NCBI RefSeq assembly: GCF_000373565.1
Contig: NZ_KB891852.1
Span: 248,001-312,000, forward strand
DNA: 64,000 nt
DNA from: Streptomyces sp. HmicA12
GTDB taxonomy: Bacteria > Actinomycetota > Actinomycetes > Streptomycetales > Streptomycetaceae
Direction of reading: 5' to 3'
The translations under genes were made by a program, and so were the position numbers. Numbering within the stretch: position 1 is the stretch's first letter; every line of letters starts with the position of its first letter. Shown one piece after another: positions 17,566-25,936 of the stretch. The notes beneath the pieces were generated by a model that was not told the DNA's origin, made no database searches, and was given only the letters and a program-made list of their open reading frames with translations.

Positions 17566-18216
17566 ATGCCCGAGCTGGTGTTCTTCTCCGGAACGATGGA
17601 CTGTGGAAAGAGCACTCTGGCTCTGCAGATCGAGCACAACCGGTCCGCGCGCGGCCTCCAGGGCATGATCTTCACCCGGGACGACCGGGCCGGCGAGGGC
17701 AAACTCTCCTCCCGCCTCGGCCTGGTCACCGACGCCGTGGAGGTCGCCGACGACCTCGACGTGTACGCGTACGTCATCGACCACCTCTCCCAGGGCGGCA
17801 AGGTGGACTACGTGATCGCGGACGAGGCGCAGTTCCTCGCGCCCGGCCAGATCGACCAGCTCGCCCGCGTCGTCGACGACCTCGAACTCGACGTCTACGC
17901 CTTCGGCATCACGACCGACTTCCGCTCCAAGCTGTTCCCCGGCTCGCAGCGCCTGGTCGAACTCGCCGACCGCGTCGAGGTGTTGCAGGTCGAGGCGCTG
18001 TGCTGGTGCGGTGCGCGCGCCACGCACAACGCGCGCACCGTGGGCGGTGAGATGGTCGTCGAGGGCGCCCAGGTCGTCGTCGGCGACGTCAACCAGGCCG
18101 AGGACCAGATCGGCTACGAGGTGCTGTGCCGACGCCACCACCGGCGGCGGATGACCAGCGCCGGCGCACGCGCCGCGGCGCTCTCGCCCGACGTGCTGCC
18201 GGTCGCCTCGGCCTGA
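17566..18216 (+). CDS. tdk: Thymidine kinase (type II, tetrameric)
   Basis: 216 residues from the ATG at 17566. The P-loop FFSGTMDCGKST is at residues 5-16, and the Walker B/catalytic segment DEAQFL is at about 86-91 with catalytic Glu87. Zinc-ribbon cysteines are in CWCG (about 146-149) and near the C-terminus (CRRHH, about 188). It phosphorylates thymidine in the salvage pathway. The C-terminal extension after the zinc site is Ala-rich and variable. It lies 52 bases after the phosphodiesterase gene and may be co-transcribed with it. The segment corresponding to the lasso loop departs from the usual pattern, but all core motifs are intact. Confidence 0.92.
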   Translation: MPELVFFSGTMDCGKSTLALQIEHNRSARGLQGMIFTRDDRAGEGKLSSRLGLVTDAVEVADDLDVYAYVIDHLSQGGKVDYVIADEAQFLAPGQIDQLARVVDDLELDVYAFGITTDFRSKLFPGSQRLVELADRVEVLQVEALCWCGARATHNARTVGGEMVVEGAQVVVGDVNQAEDQIGYEVLCRRHHRRRMTSAGARAAALSPDVLPVASA

Positions 18217-18289
18217 GCAGGCCGTCTCCCGGTTCTTTGCCGGGCAAACGCGCCACCGGGGTGCGGCAGTTGGATCCCGGCGGACGGCG

Positions 18290-19066
18290 TCAGTCGCTCT
18301 GCGACACCACCAGCGTGAACCGCGCCCCCTCCGGATCCGCCACCGTCGCCACCCGCCCGCGCGAGCCCTCCCGTGCGGGCCTGACCACGTGTCCGCCCAG
18401 GTCGGCGACCCGTTCCACGGCCTCGTCGACGTCGGCTACCTCGAAGTACGTCATCCAGTGCGATCCGCGATCTCGGGGCAGGGCGTGTCCCGCTCCGTGC
18501 ACGGACGCCACGGGGCGGCCCTCCAGGTGCAGCGTCAGATGGTCGAAGTCGGCGGAGACCACGGCCTCTTCGGTGTACCCGAAGACGGTCCGGTAGAACT
18601 TGGCGACGCTCGCGGTCTCCCGCGTCACCAGCTCGTTCCACGCCACCGAGCCCGGCACTCCGGTCACCGCCATGCCCAGGTGCCCGGCCGCCTGCCAGAT
18701 GCCGAAGACCGCGCCCACCGGGTCGGAGGCGATCGCCATCCGGCCCGCCTCACCGGCGTCCAGCGGGCCCACTCCGACCGTGCCGCCGCAGTGCCGCACC
18801 GACTCGGCCGTCGCGTCCACGTCGTCCGAGGCCAGGTACGGGGTCCAGGCGATCGGCAGGTGACGCTCGGGCGGCAGCTGGCCGATGCCGGCCACCTCCG
18901 AGCCGTCGAGGAGTGCTCGCGCGTAGGGGCCGAGCTGTTGCGGTCCGGGCCTGAACTCCCAGCCGAACAATGCCCCGTAGAAGTCCTGGGTCGCCGCCAT
19001 GTCGTGCACCATCAGGCTCACCCAGCAGGGTGTGCCGGGTGCGCGCCGGGCTGCTGCCTCGGTCAT
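18290..19066 (-). CDS. VOC (glyoxalase/bleomycin-resistance fold) protein with two domains
   Basis: 258 residues from the ATG at 19066, with AGGAGAG at a good distance. Two tandem vicinal-oxygen-chelate domains cover about 12-125 and 140-257. Each starts with a PCWVSLMVHD- or VAWNELVTRE-type strand and contains a FYGALFGWEF or FYRTVFGYT helix, and each ends with an SDPVGAVF or ADPEGARF strand. Such proteins range from metal-dependent dioxygenases or isomerases to hydroxylase and resistance proteins. The His/Glu metal ligands are not clearly conserved here, so enzymatic activity is uncertain. It converges on tdk and diverges from the rhodanese gene. Confidence 0.85.
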   Translation of the reverse strand: MTEAAARRAPGTPCWVSLMVHDMAATQDFYGALFGWEFRPGPQQLGPYARALLDGSEVAGIGQLPPERHLPIAWTPYLASDDVDATAESVRHCGGTVGVGPLDAGEAGRMAIASDPVGAVFGIWQAAGHLGMAVTGVPGSVAWNELVTRETASVAKFYRTVFGYTEEAVVSADFDHLTLHLEGRPVASVHGAGHALPRDRGSHWMTYFEVADVDEAVERVADLGGHVVRPAREGSRGRVATVADPEGARFTLVVSQSD

Positions 19067-19351
19067 CGTCACTCTCTCCTCGGACTCCTCAGAACAGATC
19101 TCTCGGGGGCCCTCGCTCGGGATCCCATGTGTCGCGTCGCGCCCGTGCTGATCGTGGCACTCCGTGCCGCGCGGCGCTCCCTGGCCGCGCCGAAACCGCC
19201 GGACTCCTCGCGGAGGATGCCCGAAACGGTGTTTCGCGCGCGTTGCCGCGCCATGACTCGGCGGTGTCCGACCGGTCGACGCTGTGTAGTCGATCGAGCA
19301 CGCTATCCGAACGTGGGCGCTCGGGCCAGAGCATGAGCAAGGATGGCCCTC

Positions 19352-20209
19352 ATGAATGCCATCATCACCGCATCCGAACTTGCGAGCGAGTTGGCGGGAG
19401 AGCGTCCTCCCGTCGTGCTCGACATCCGTTGGCAGCTCAGCGTCGCGAAGGCCGCGGGAGCCCCGGAATTCGACGGCCGCGCCGCCTACGCGGCAGGTCA
19501 CATCCCCAGTGCGGTCTTCATCGACCTCGACCGGGAGCTGGCCGGCACCGCGGGCCCGGGGGAGGGCCGCCACCCTCTGCCCGACCTGGCGGCGTTCGGT
19601 GCCGCGATGCGCGCGGCGGGCGTGTCGGCGGACCGGGACGTCGTTGTGTACGACGGCGGCCAGGGCTGGGCCGCGGCCCGTGCCTGGTGGCTGCTGCGCT
19701 GGACGGGTCACTCGTCGGTACGGGTCCTCGACGGCGGCCTGGCCGCCTGGGACGGCTCCCTGGAGACCTCGGTGCCGACCGTGCGGCCCGGCACCTTCGC
19801 CCCTGCACCCGGTGCCACCGGCCTCCTCGACGCGGACGACGCGGCTGCCCTCGCCCGCTCCGGGCTGCTCCTGGACGCCCGCGCGGCCGAGCGCTACCGC
19901 GGTGACGTGGAACCCATCGACCGCGTCGGCGGCCACATCCCGGGCGCCGTGTCGGCCCCGACCACCGAGAACGTCGCGGACGACGGCCGCTTCCGCCCCG
20001 CCGCCGAACTCGCCGAGCGCTTCAAGTCCCTTGGCGCGACCGGGGATCCGGGCCAGGTCGGCGTCTACTGCGGCTCCGGCGTCTCCGGTGCCCACGAGGT
20101 ACTGGCGCTCGCGGTCGCCGGGTTCGACGCACAGCTGTACGTCGGCTCGTGGTCGCAGTGGTCGGCGGACGAGTCCCGTCCGGTGGCGACGGGCCCCGAC
20201 CCGCAGTAA
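19352..20209 (+). CDS. Sulfurtransferase with two rhodanese domains
   Basis: 285 residues from the ATG at 19352, chosen because AAGGA lies 8 bases ahead; an in-frame ATG at 19343 would add three residues. Two rhodanese modules are present: an N-terminal inactive one (about 8-130) and a C-terminal one whose active-site loop is YCGSGVSG, with the catalytic Cys at about residue 239. It would transfer sulfane sulfur from thiosulfate or 3-mercaptopyruvate to cyanide or thiols. The CGSGVS loop (CGSGV[ST] type) is typical of mercaptopyruvate sulfurtransferases, so that substrate is favoured. It converges on sepH across a terminator. Confidence 0.88.
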   Translation: MNAIITASELASELAGERPPVVLDIRWQLSVAKAAGAPEFDGRAAYAAGHIPSAVFIDLDRELAGTAGPGEGRHPLPDLAAFGAAMRAAGVSADRDVVVYDGGQGWAAARAWWLLRWTGHSSVRVLDGGLAAWDGSLETSVPTVRPGTFAPAPGATGLLDADDAAALARSGLLLDARAAERYRGDVEPIDRVGGHIPGAVSAPTTENVADDGRFRPAAELAERFKSLGATGDPGQVGVYCGSGVSGAHEVLALAVAGFDAQLYVGSWSQWSADESRPVATGPDPQ

Positions 20210-20226
20210 CCCCTCTCCCGCACGCA

Positions 20227-20262
20227 GTCGGGGCCCGGGCGGTGAACGGCCCGGGCCCCGAC
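20227..20262. terminator. Bidirectional terminator between rhodanese gene and sepH
   Basis: A perfect 14-bp inverted repeat (GTCGGGGCCCGGGC / GCCCGGGCCCCGAC) with an 8-base loop lies between two convergent genes. Confidence 0.82.
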
Positions 20263-20278
20263 CACGTACGGAGAGGTA

Positions 20279-21352
20279 CTAATCCTGCTTCTTGCGGCGT
20301 GTGCCGAACACGATCTCGTCCCAGCTCGGCACCGCGGCCCGCCGCCCGGGGCGTACCCCGTCGGCCTCGGCCTGGCGGTCGGTGGTGCCGGTCAGGCGGT
20401 CGCGGTGGCCCGCGACGGAGCGCGGCATGAGCACGTCCGCGTACGCCGCTCCGGCGCCGGCCGACGCGGCGGGTGCCGGCGGCTCCTCCACCTCGGCGGC
20501 AGCGGGCGGCTCCGGCTCCTCCTGCGGCGGCTCGGGAGCCGCCGTGGGACGGTCGGGCACCACGATGTCGCCGCGGTAGCTGGGCACCGCCTCCAGGAGG
20601 CTGGTCAGCGAGTCGCGCTCCGAGGAGGAGGCGATCGCCGGCAGGTTGTCCTCGGTGGGGGGCTCCGGCGGTGGTACCGGACGCTCCAACTGCCGGTCCA
20701 GGGCGCGGTCCAGCGGACGGTCCCTGGGCAGCCGTGCGATGCGCGGCACGAACGGGAACGTGGGCTCGGGCACACCGATGTCGTCGGACTCGCCGATGAG
20801 CGAGCGTGCCTCGTCGTCCACGGCCTGGACGAGCCTGCGCGGCGGGTCGTAGGTCCAGCTCGCCGAGTGCGGTTCGCCCGCGACCCGGTAGACGAGCAGG
20901 ACTTCCCAGGTGCCGTCGTCGCGGCGCCAGGAGTCCCACTGGACGGTTTCCTTGTCGGCGCCGCGCAGCAGAAGACGCTCCTGCACCGCCTCGCCGAGCT
21001 GGGGGCCGGTGGTCTCGCCGGGACGGCGCACGGGAGTCTTCCTGGCGCGCTCGGCCATGAAGGCCCGCTCCGCGAGCACGGGGCCCTCGAAGCGGCGTAC
21101 ACGGTCGACCGGAATGCCCGCGAGCTGGGCGACCTCCTCGGCGGAGGCTCCGGCTCGTATGCGCGCCTGGATGTCACGCGGGCGGAGGTGGCTCTCCACC
21201 TCGATCTCGATCTGGCCGAGACGCGGACGGTCGCCGCGCACGGCGGCCCGGAGGCGCTCGTCGATCGGAAGCGTGTACTCCGTGCTGTCCGCAGCCTTCA
21301 GCACCAGCCGTGTGCCGTCGTTAGAGACGGCCACGACACGCAGTTCGGGCAT
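20279..21352 (-). CDS. sepH: SepH, FtsZ-associated cell division protein (DUF3071)
   Basis: 357 residues from the ATG at 21352. The N-terminal domain (about 1-200) starts MPELRVVAVSNDGTRLVL and contains a helix-turn-helix-like segment (AEEVAQLAGIPVDRVRRFEG, about 68-87). A long Pro/Glu-rich disordered linker follows (about 225-305). The protein ends with the conserved tail VPSWDEIVFGTRRKK. SepH is known in Streptomyces to bind FtsZ and promote its assembly at division sites during growth and sporulation. The gene is monocistronic, with a long upstream region that suggests developmental control. Confidence 0.92.
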   Translation of the reverse strand: MPELRVVAVSNDGTRLVLKAADSTEYTLPIDERLRAAVRGDRPRLGQIEIEVESHLRPRDIQARIRAGASAEEVAQLAGIPVDRVRRFEGPVLAERAFMAERARKTPVRRPGETTGPQLGEAVQERLLLRGADKETVQWDSWRRDDGTWEVLLVYRVAGEPHSASWTYDPPRRLVQAVDDEARSLIGESDDIGVPEPTFPFVPRIARLPRDRPLDRALDRQLERPVPPPEPPTEDNLPAIASSSERDSLTSLLEAVPSYRGDIVVPDRPTAAPEPPQEEPEPPAAAEVEEPPAPAASAGAGAAYADVLMPRSVAGHRDRLTGTTDRQAEADGVRPGRRAAVPSWDEIVFGTRRKKQD

Positions 21353-21873
21353 GGGGACCTCCCGGGTGGTGCCTGCCGACGTCACGTGCGTCGCTGCTTC
21401 CGCTAGTCGAGTGTGGCCTGCCCGGGTGCAGCCTGCCACAACCTTGCCGAGTTGCCCGGCGTGTCGGGCATCGACCCGAGAGCGCCGTTATGGCACGGTT
21501 ACCTGTTCGCAACGCTAAGTGACCGAAGTCGTCACCCTGTGCAACGAGCCCCCTCCCGGCGGTCCTGGAAGGCCCCGGACACCCTGGCGGGAGACCGGAC
21601 CCAGGGCTCGCAACAGTACTCCATTCGGACCACTCGCGTGGATCGGCACGCCGCTCAACTTCTCACGGGGAGAGGGAGTTGGGCATGGGGCGCCGGTCGG
21701 GGGTGCCCGATTCGTGGGGGATCCGCGTGGCGTGCTTCACGAAACCTCCGGAAGCGGAACTGAGGGCTCCTTCCATACGTCCCTCTCTCACGTGACACAA
21801 GAAGTTCACGTAGCCTCGAGAACTTCCATATGAAACAAGTCGGTATGTCGAGAAAGGCAGGCTAGGTCAGGAG
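21353..21873. other. Long divergent intergenic region (sepH / membrane protein)
   Basis: 521 bases between divergent starts. Short open frames here look like noise because their composition and starts are poor. The one clear structure is an inverted repeat at 21801-21826 close to the downstream gene. The region probably holds the sepH promoter and the promoter of the rightward gene. Confidence 0.5.
21801..21826. promoter_or_regulatory. Inverted repeat, candidate operator
   Basis: GAAGTTC (21801-21807) and GAACTTC (21820-21826) form a perfect 7-bp dyad with a 12-base spacer, about 50 bases upstream of the rightward start codon. Spacing of about two turns between half-site centres fits a dimeric regulator. 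The regulator is unknown. Confidence 0.5.
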
Positions 21874-23226
21874 ATGGGCGAGAAGCCGGACAACTCCAGG
21901 GACGATCAAGGCGAGCCCAAGGAGAAGAAGCGGCTGGATCTGAGCGTGCCCCAGGTGGCGGGCAGTGCGGTCGCCGCTGTCGTGGCCGCGAAGCTCGCCT
22001 CCGGTCTCGGTGTCTACGGGACGATCCTGGGCGCCGGCGTGGTCAGCGCCCTCGCCACCTGCGGTGGCACGCTCTTCCAGCACTTCTTCCGGCGCACGGG
22101 CGAGCAGATACGCGACGCCGCCGTGACGTCGAAGCCGAAGGGACGGCAGGTCCCGGTCACGGCGGAGGGCCGCCCGGTGCCGCGCACGTTCCGGTCGGAC
22201 ACGTCGATGGACGCCACGACCGCCATGGTCACCGGCGAGCGGCCGCCCGCGCAGCGGCCCGCCATGGCCGCCGTGCCGACCACCACGACGTGGGGCAGGG
22301 CGGCCGCCGCGGACGCCGAGGAGACGGCGATGGTGCCGCAGCTGTCCATGGACAGCTCCGCCGGTTCCGCCGGTTCCGCCGGATCCGTCGCGGTCGGCGG
22401 ACCGGGGGCGGACTTCGACAAGACGCAGATGCTCGACACGGGCGCGGTGGCCGACCTGCTGGACGACACCGGTGCGGGGGCGACGGGGAACCTGTCGGCC
22501 GACGATCCCGACAGGACCCGACTGCTGGGCACGGCCGGTGCCGCGGACCCGGACCGGACACAGCTCGTCGACTCCCGGGCGACGGACGACGCCACGCGCG
22601 TGCTGCGGCCCGCGCCCGACGACGCCACACGTGTTCTGCGGCCCGCTGCCGGGTCGCCCGGGCAGCCGCTCCCGCCGGGCGGGCCCGACGAGGAGCCCGA
22701 GGAGTTCACCGAGGGCACGGTGCACCGCACGCGCGTCAAGAGCTGGAAGCGGCCACTGATCGCCGCGGCCGTCGTCTTCGGCGTCACGATGGGCGGCATC
22801 ACCACGTACGAGCTGGTGAGCGGCCAGAGCTTCAGCGGGGACGGCAAGAGCACCACCATCGGCGACGCCTTCAAGGGGCGCCACGGCTCGGCCGGCGGCG
22901 GCAGCGAGCCGACGCCGAGCACCTCGCAGCAGCCCTCCGACACCAGCAGCACCGGTTCGGACGACGGCACGCAGAACGGCGACGGCTCGTCGACGAGCGG
23001 CAACACGACGCCCACGCCGACCCCGAGCGGCAGCGGCGACTCGGACACCGGGTCGGACCACGGCACGGGCACCGGTTCGGACACGGGATCCGACTCGGGC
23101 TCGGACAACGGTTCGGACACCGGTGACGACACCTCGAACCCGACGCCCACGCCGACTCCGTCGCAGAGCGGGGACACGGGTACCGGGCCGACGAGCGGCT
23201 CCGGCGGTCAGTCGCCGGCCGAGTAG
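21874..23226 (+). CDS. Membrane protein with repeated threonine motifs and Ser/Thr/Gly-rich exterior tail
   Basis: 450 residues, family not recognised. A hydrophobic Gly/Ala-rich segment (about 24-66) may form a hairpin. A soluble region (70-290) follows, then one clear membrane span (about 293-312) and a tail (313-450) of Ser, Thr, Gly, Asp and Pro repeats such as GSDTGSD and TPTPT. The soluble region holds seven copies of a short pattern, acidic residue-x-Thr-x-(Met/Leu/Val): around T116, T151, T184, T215, T229, T241 and T252. These include DKTQML, DRTRLL, DRTQLV and DATRVL twice. This resembles arrays of phosphothreonine/FHA recognition sites. The start is the ATG at 21874; its ribosome site is either very close (AGGAG) or further up (GAAAGG). 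Confidence 0.8.
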   Translation: MGEKPDNSRDDQGEPKEKKRLDLSVPQVAGSAVAAVVAAKLASGLGVYGTILGAGVVSALATCGGTLFQHFFRRTGEQIRDAAVTSKPKGRQVPVTAEGRPVPRTFRSDTSMDATTAMVTGERPPAQRPAMAAVPTTTTWGRAAAADAEETAMVPQLSMDSSAGSAGSAGSVAVGGPGADFDKTQMLDTGAVADLLDDTGAGATGNLSADDPDRTRLLGTAGAADPDRTQLVDSRATDDATRVLRPAPDDATRVLRPAAGSPGQPLPPGGPDEEPEEFTEGTVHRTRVKSWKRPLIAAAVVFGVTMGGITTYELVSGQSFSGDGKSTTIGDAFKGRHGSAGGGSEPTPSTSQQPSDTSSTGSDDGTQNGDGSSTSGNTTPTPTPSGSGDSDTGSDHGTGTGSDTGSDSGSDNGSDTGDDTSNPTPTPTPSQSGDTGTGPTSGSGGQSPAE

Positions 23227-23236
23227 GACGCCGGCG

Positions 23237-24565
23237 TCAGTCGCCGAGGACCCGCCGCAGGTAGCCGTTGGCGAACAGACGGTCCGGGTCCAGGCGGTCG
23301 CGCAGCTCGGTGAACTCGCCGAAGCGCGGGTAGGCCGCGGCGAAGTACGCGGCGTCGCGGGTGTGCACCTTGCCCCAGTGCGGGCGGCCCTCGTGGGCGG
23401 TGAAGATGCTCTCCGCGGCGGTGAAGTACCGCTGGTACGGGGTGCCCTTGTACATGTGGACGGCGATGTACGCGCTGTCCCGGCCCGACGCCGTGGACAG
23501 CGCGATGTCGTCGGCCGGGGCGGTGCGCACCTCCACCGGGAAGCTGATCCGCAGGTTCGACCGGTCCACCATGGACTTCAGCTCGCGCAGCGTCTCCACG
23601 AGGGCCTCACGCGGAACCGCGTACTCCATCTCCACGAAGCGCACCCGGCGCGGAGATGTGAAGACCTTGTAGGGAATGTCGGTGTACGTCCGGGCTGACA
23701 GCGCCTTGCTGGAGACCTTGGCGATCGCCGGGATCGTGGCGGGCACGGCCCGGCCGAGCGAATTGACCGCCTGGAAGAGGCCGTTGGAGAGGATCTCGTC
23801 CTCCCACAGGCTGCTGAGCGCCGACACCGGGGCCTCGGGACCCGCGCTGCGGTTGTTCCGCTTGGTGTTGCAGTTCCCGGTGTGCGGGAACCAGTAGAAC
23901 TCGAAGTGCTCGTTCTCGGCGTGCAGTTCGTCGAAGGTGCTGGTGACCTTGTCGAAGGTCATCGGCTCCTCGCGCGCGGTGAGCAGGAAGATCGGCTCCA
24001 CGGCGAAGGTGATCGCCGTGACGATGCCGAGCGCGCCCAGGCCGATCCGGGCGGCGGCGAAGATCTCCGGGTTCTCCTTCTCGGAGCAGGTGATCAGTTC
24101 GCCGCTCGCCGTGACGAGCTCAAGTCCCTTGATCTGCGCGGCGATGGAGGCCGATTCGCGGCCCGTGCCGTGCGTGCCGGTGCTGGTGGCGCCGGAGACG
24201 GTCTGCTCCATGATGTCGCCCATGTTCGTGAGCGACAGCCCCTCGCGGGCGAGGGCCAGGTTGAGGCGCTTGAGCGGGGTGCCTGCCTCGACCGTGACGG
24301 TCCCGTTGGCGCGGTCGAGGGTGCGGATGCCGGTCAACAGTTGAGGGCGTATCAACACGCCGTCGGTCGCGGCGGCGGCCGTGAAGGAGTGGCCCGTGCC
24401 GACGGCCTTCACCTTCAGTCCGTCCTCCGCGGCCCGGCGCACGGCGGCGGTCAGTTCCTCCACCGAGGCGGGCGTCACCTCGCGCACGGGGCGGGAGACG
24501 ACGTTCCCCGCCCAGTTACGCCACGCTTCGCTGCTCTTGCTGCTGCCCGTCTGCGCCGTGCTCAT
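23237..24565 (-). CDS. FAD-linked sugar-lactone/alditol oxidase (D-arabinono-1,4-lactone oxidase type)
   Basis: 442 residues. It is a VAO-fold oxidase. The FAD domain (about 15-185) has the GTGHSFT segment (residues 56-62) with the His that is covalently linked to FAD in this family, and GTHGTGRE near 133-140. The C-terminal ALO domain ends with the characteristic RPHWGKVHT (about 396-404) and LDPDRLFAN segments. Members oxidise lactones or alditols such as xylitol with O2. The exact substrate cannot be read from sequence. The start overlaps the 3' end of the upstream MFS gene by 50 bases, so the two are almost certainly co-transcribed. Confidence 0.9.
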   Translation of the reverse strand: MSTAQTGSSKSSEAWRNWAGNVVSRPVREVTPASVEELTAAVRRAAEDGLKVKAVGTGHSFTAAAATDGVLIRPQLLTGIRTLDRANGTVTVEAGTPLKRLNLALAREGLSLTNMGDIMEQTVSGATSTGTHGTGRESASIAAQIKGLELVTASGELITCSEKENPEIFAAARIGLGALGIVTAITFAVEPIFLLTAREEPMTFDKVTSTFDELHAENEHFEFYWFPHTGNCNTKRNNRSAGPEAPVSALSSLWEDEILSNGLFQAVNSLGRAVPATIPAIAKVSSKALSARTYTDIPYKVFTSPRRVRFVEMEYAVPREALVETLRELKSMVDRSNLRISFPVEVRTAPADDIALSTASGRDSAYIAVHMYKGTPYQRYFTAAESIFTAHEGRPHWGKVHTRDAAYFAAAYPRFGEFTELRDRLDPDRLFANGYLRRVLGD

Positions 24566-25769
24566 GGGTTGTTCCTCCCCGCTGCGGAACCGGCTGCTTC
24601 AGCCGGCGGTAGCCCAGGAACGCGACCAGGACCGCGACGGCGCCGGAGATGCCCGGCACCCCGTACCCGGCCTTCGCGCCGGCGGCGTCGATCACCCAGC
24701 CGGCCACGGAGGAGCCGAGCGCGACACCGGCCGTGAGTCCGGTGCTCACCCAGGTCATGCCCTCGGTCAGTTTCGCGCGTGGTACGTGCTGCTCGACGAG
24801 GGCCATCGTCGTGATCATCGTCGGAGCGACGGTCAGGCCCGCTACGAAGAGCGCCACGGCCAGGAGCGACAGGTTCCCGACCAGTTGGAGGGGGATCATA
24901 CTCACGGCCATCACGCACACACCCACCAGCCACCTGCGCGCGGGAGCCCCCTTGAAGTGCAGCAGGCCGAACACCGCACCGGCGAGGCAGGACCCGGCCG
25001 CGTACACGGCGAGCACCAGGCTGGCCATCGACTTGTGCCCCTGGTCCTCCGCGAAGGCCACCGTCACCACGTCGATGGACCCGAAGATCGCGCCCGTGGC
25101 GACGAAGGTGGCCACCAGAACCTGCAACCCGCGCGCGCGGAGCGCCGATCCACCGCTGCCGTGCGTACGAGGGTGAGGGAGCGGCTCGGTGGCCCGCTGG
25201 CCGGTCAGCCAGAAGACGCCGACCGCGAGGAAACAGCCCGCGAGAAGGGGCCCTGCCTCCGGGAACCAGGCGGTGGACAGGCCGATCGAGATGATCGGCC
25301 CGAAGATGAAGCACACCTCGTCGATGACGGACTCGAAGGAGTACGCGGTGTGCAGCTGCCGGGGGGTCTCCCGGTAGAGCACCGCCCACCGGGCACGGAT
25401 CATCGAGCCGACACTCGGTACGCAACCGATGAACGCGGCGCACAGGAACAGCGTCCACTCCGGCGCCTCGTACTTGGCGCACAGGAGCATCCCCGTGACC
25501 GCGACGAGCGAGACCAGCGTGGCGGGGCGGAGCACCCGCCGCTGCCCGTACTGGTCGACGAGGCGCGAGATCTGGGGTCCGATCGCGGCGGCGGACAGCG
25601 CCACCGTCGCCGACAGCGCGCCCGCGAGGCCGTAGCGCCCCGTCAGCTGCGAGACCATCGTGACGATCCCGATGCCCATCATCGACAGGGGCATCCGGCC
25701 CAGGAACCCGGCCACCGAGAAGCTCTTGGTCCCGGGCAGGGCGAATATGGCGCGGTAGGGGCTGGGCAA
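24516..25769 (-). CDS. MFS transporter
   Basis: 417 residues with about twelve hydrophobic segments and a short hydrophilic central loop (about 195-215, Thr/Glu-rich). A TTG at 25769 preceded by GGAG is the best start; no in-frame ATG gives the first helix complete. The fourth-to-sixth helices resemble the drug-efflux-like MFS group of actinobacteria. The substrate is unknown; an exporter is more likely than a sugar importer. The last 50 bases overlap the start of the lactone oxidase gene. Divergent from ferrochelatase. Confidence 0.85.
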   Translation of the reverse strand: MPSPYRAIFALPGTKSFSVAGFLGRMPLSMMGIGIVTMVSQLTGRYGLAGALSATVALSAAAIGPQISRLVDQYGQRRVLRPATLVSLVAVTGMLLCAKYEAPEWTLFLCAAFIGCVPSVGSMIRARWAVLYRETPRQLHTAYSFESVIDEVCFIFGPIISIGLSTAWFPEAGPLLAGCFLAVGVFWLTGQRATEPLPHPRTHGSGGSALRARGLQVLVATFVATGAIFGSIDVVTVAFAEDQGHKSMASLVLAVYAAGSCLAGAVFGLLHFKGAPARRWLVGVCVMAVSMIPLQLVGNLSLLAVALFVAGLTVAPTMITTMALVEQHVPRAKLTEGMTWVSTGLTAGVALGSSVAGWVIDAAGAKAGYGVPGISGAVAVLVAFLGYRRLKQPVPQRGGTTHEHGADGQQQEQRSVA

Positions 25770-25936
25770 AGCGACTCCGGTCAGGCGGGCGCCCCGGGGT
25801 GTGCCTGAAGGCGGCTCGGCACGACACTGGGCGTAAGGGGTAAGGCGTAACTGCGACTGATACAGCTTACGCGTGTCATGGTTCGGGCGGCATGGCAGTT
25901 TTCCGCCTGTCGGTGCCGGGTGGCAGGATCGAACAC

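Noticed and set aside
21519-21833. Short rightward open frame in the sepH upstream gap
   Set aside because: No ribosome site and atypical composition; treated as non-coding.
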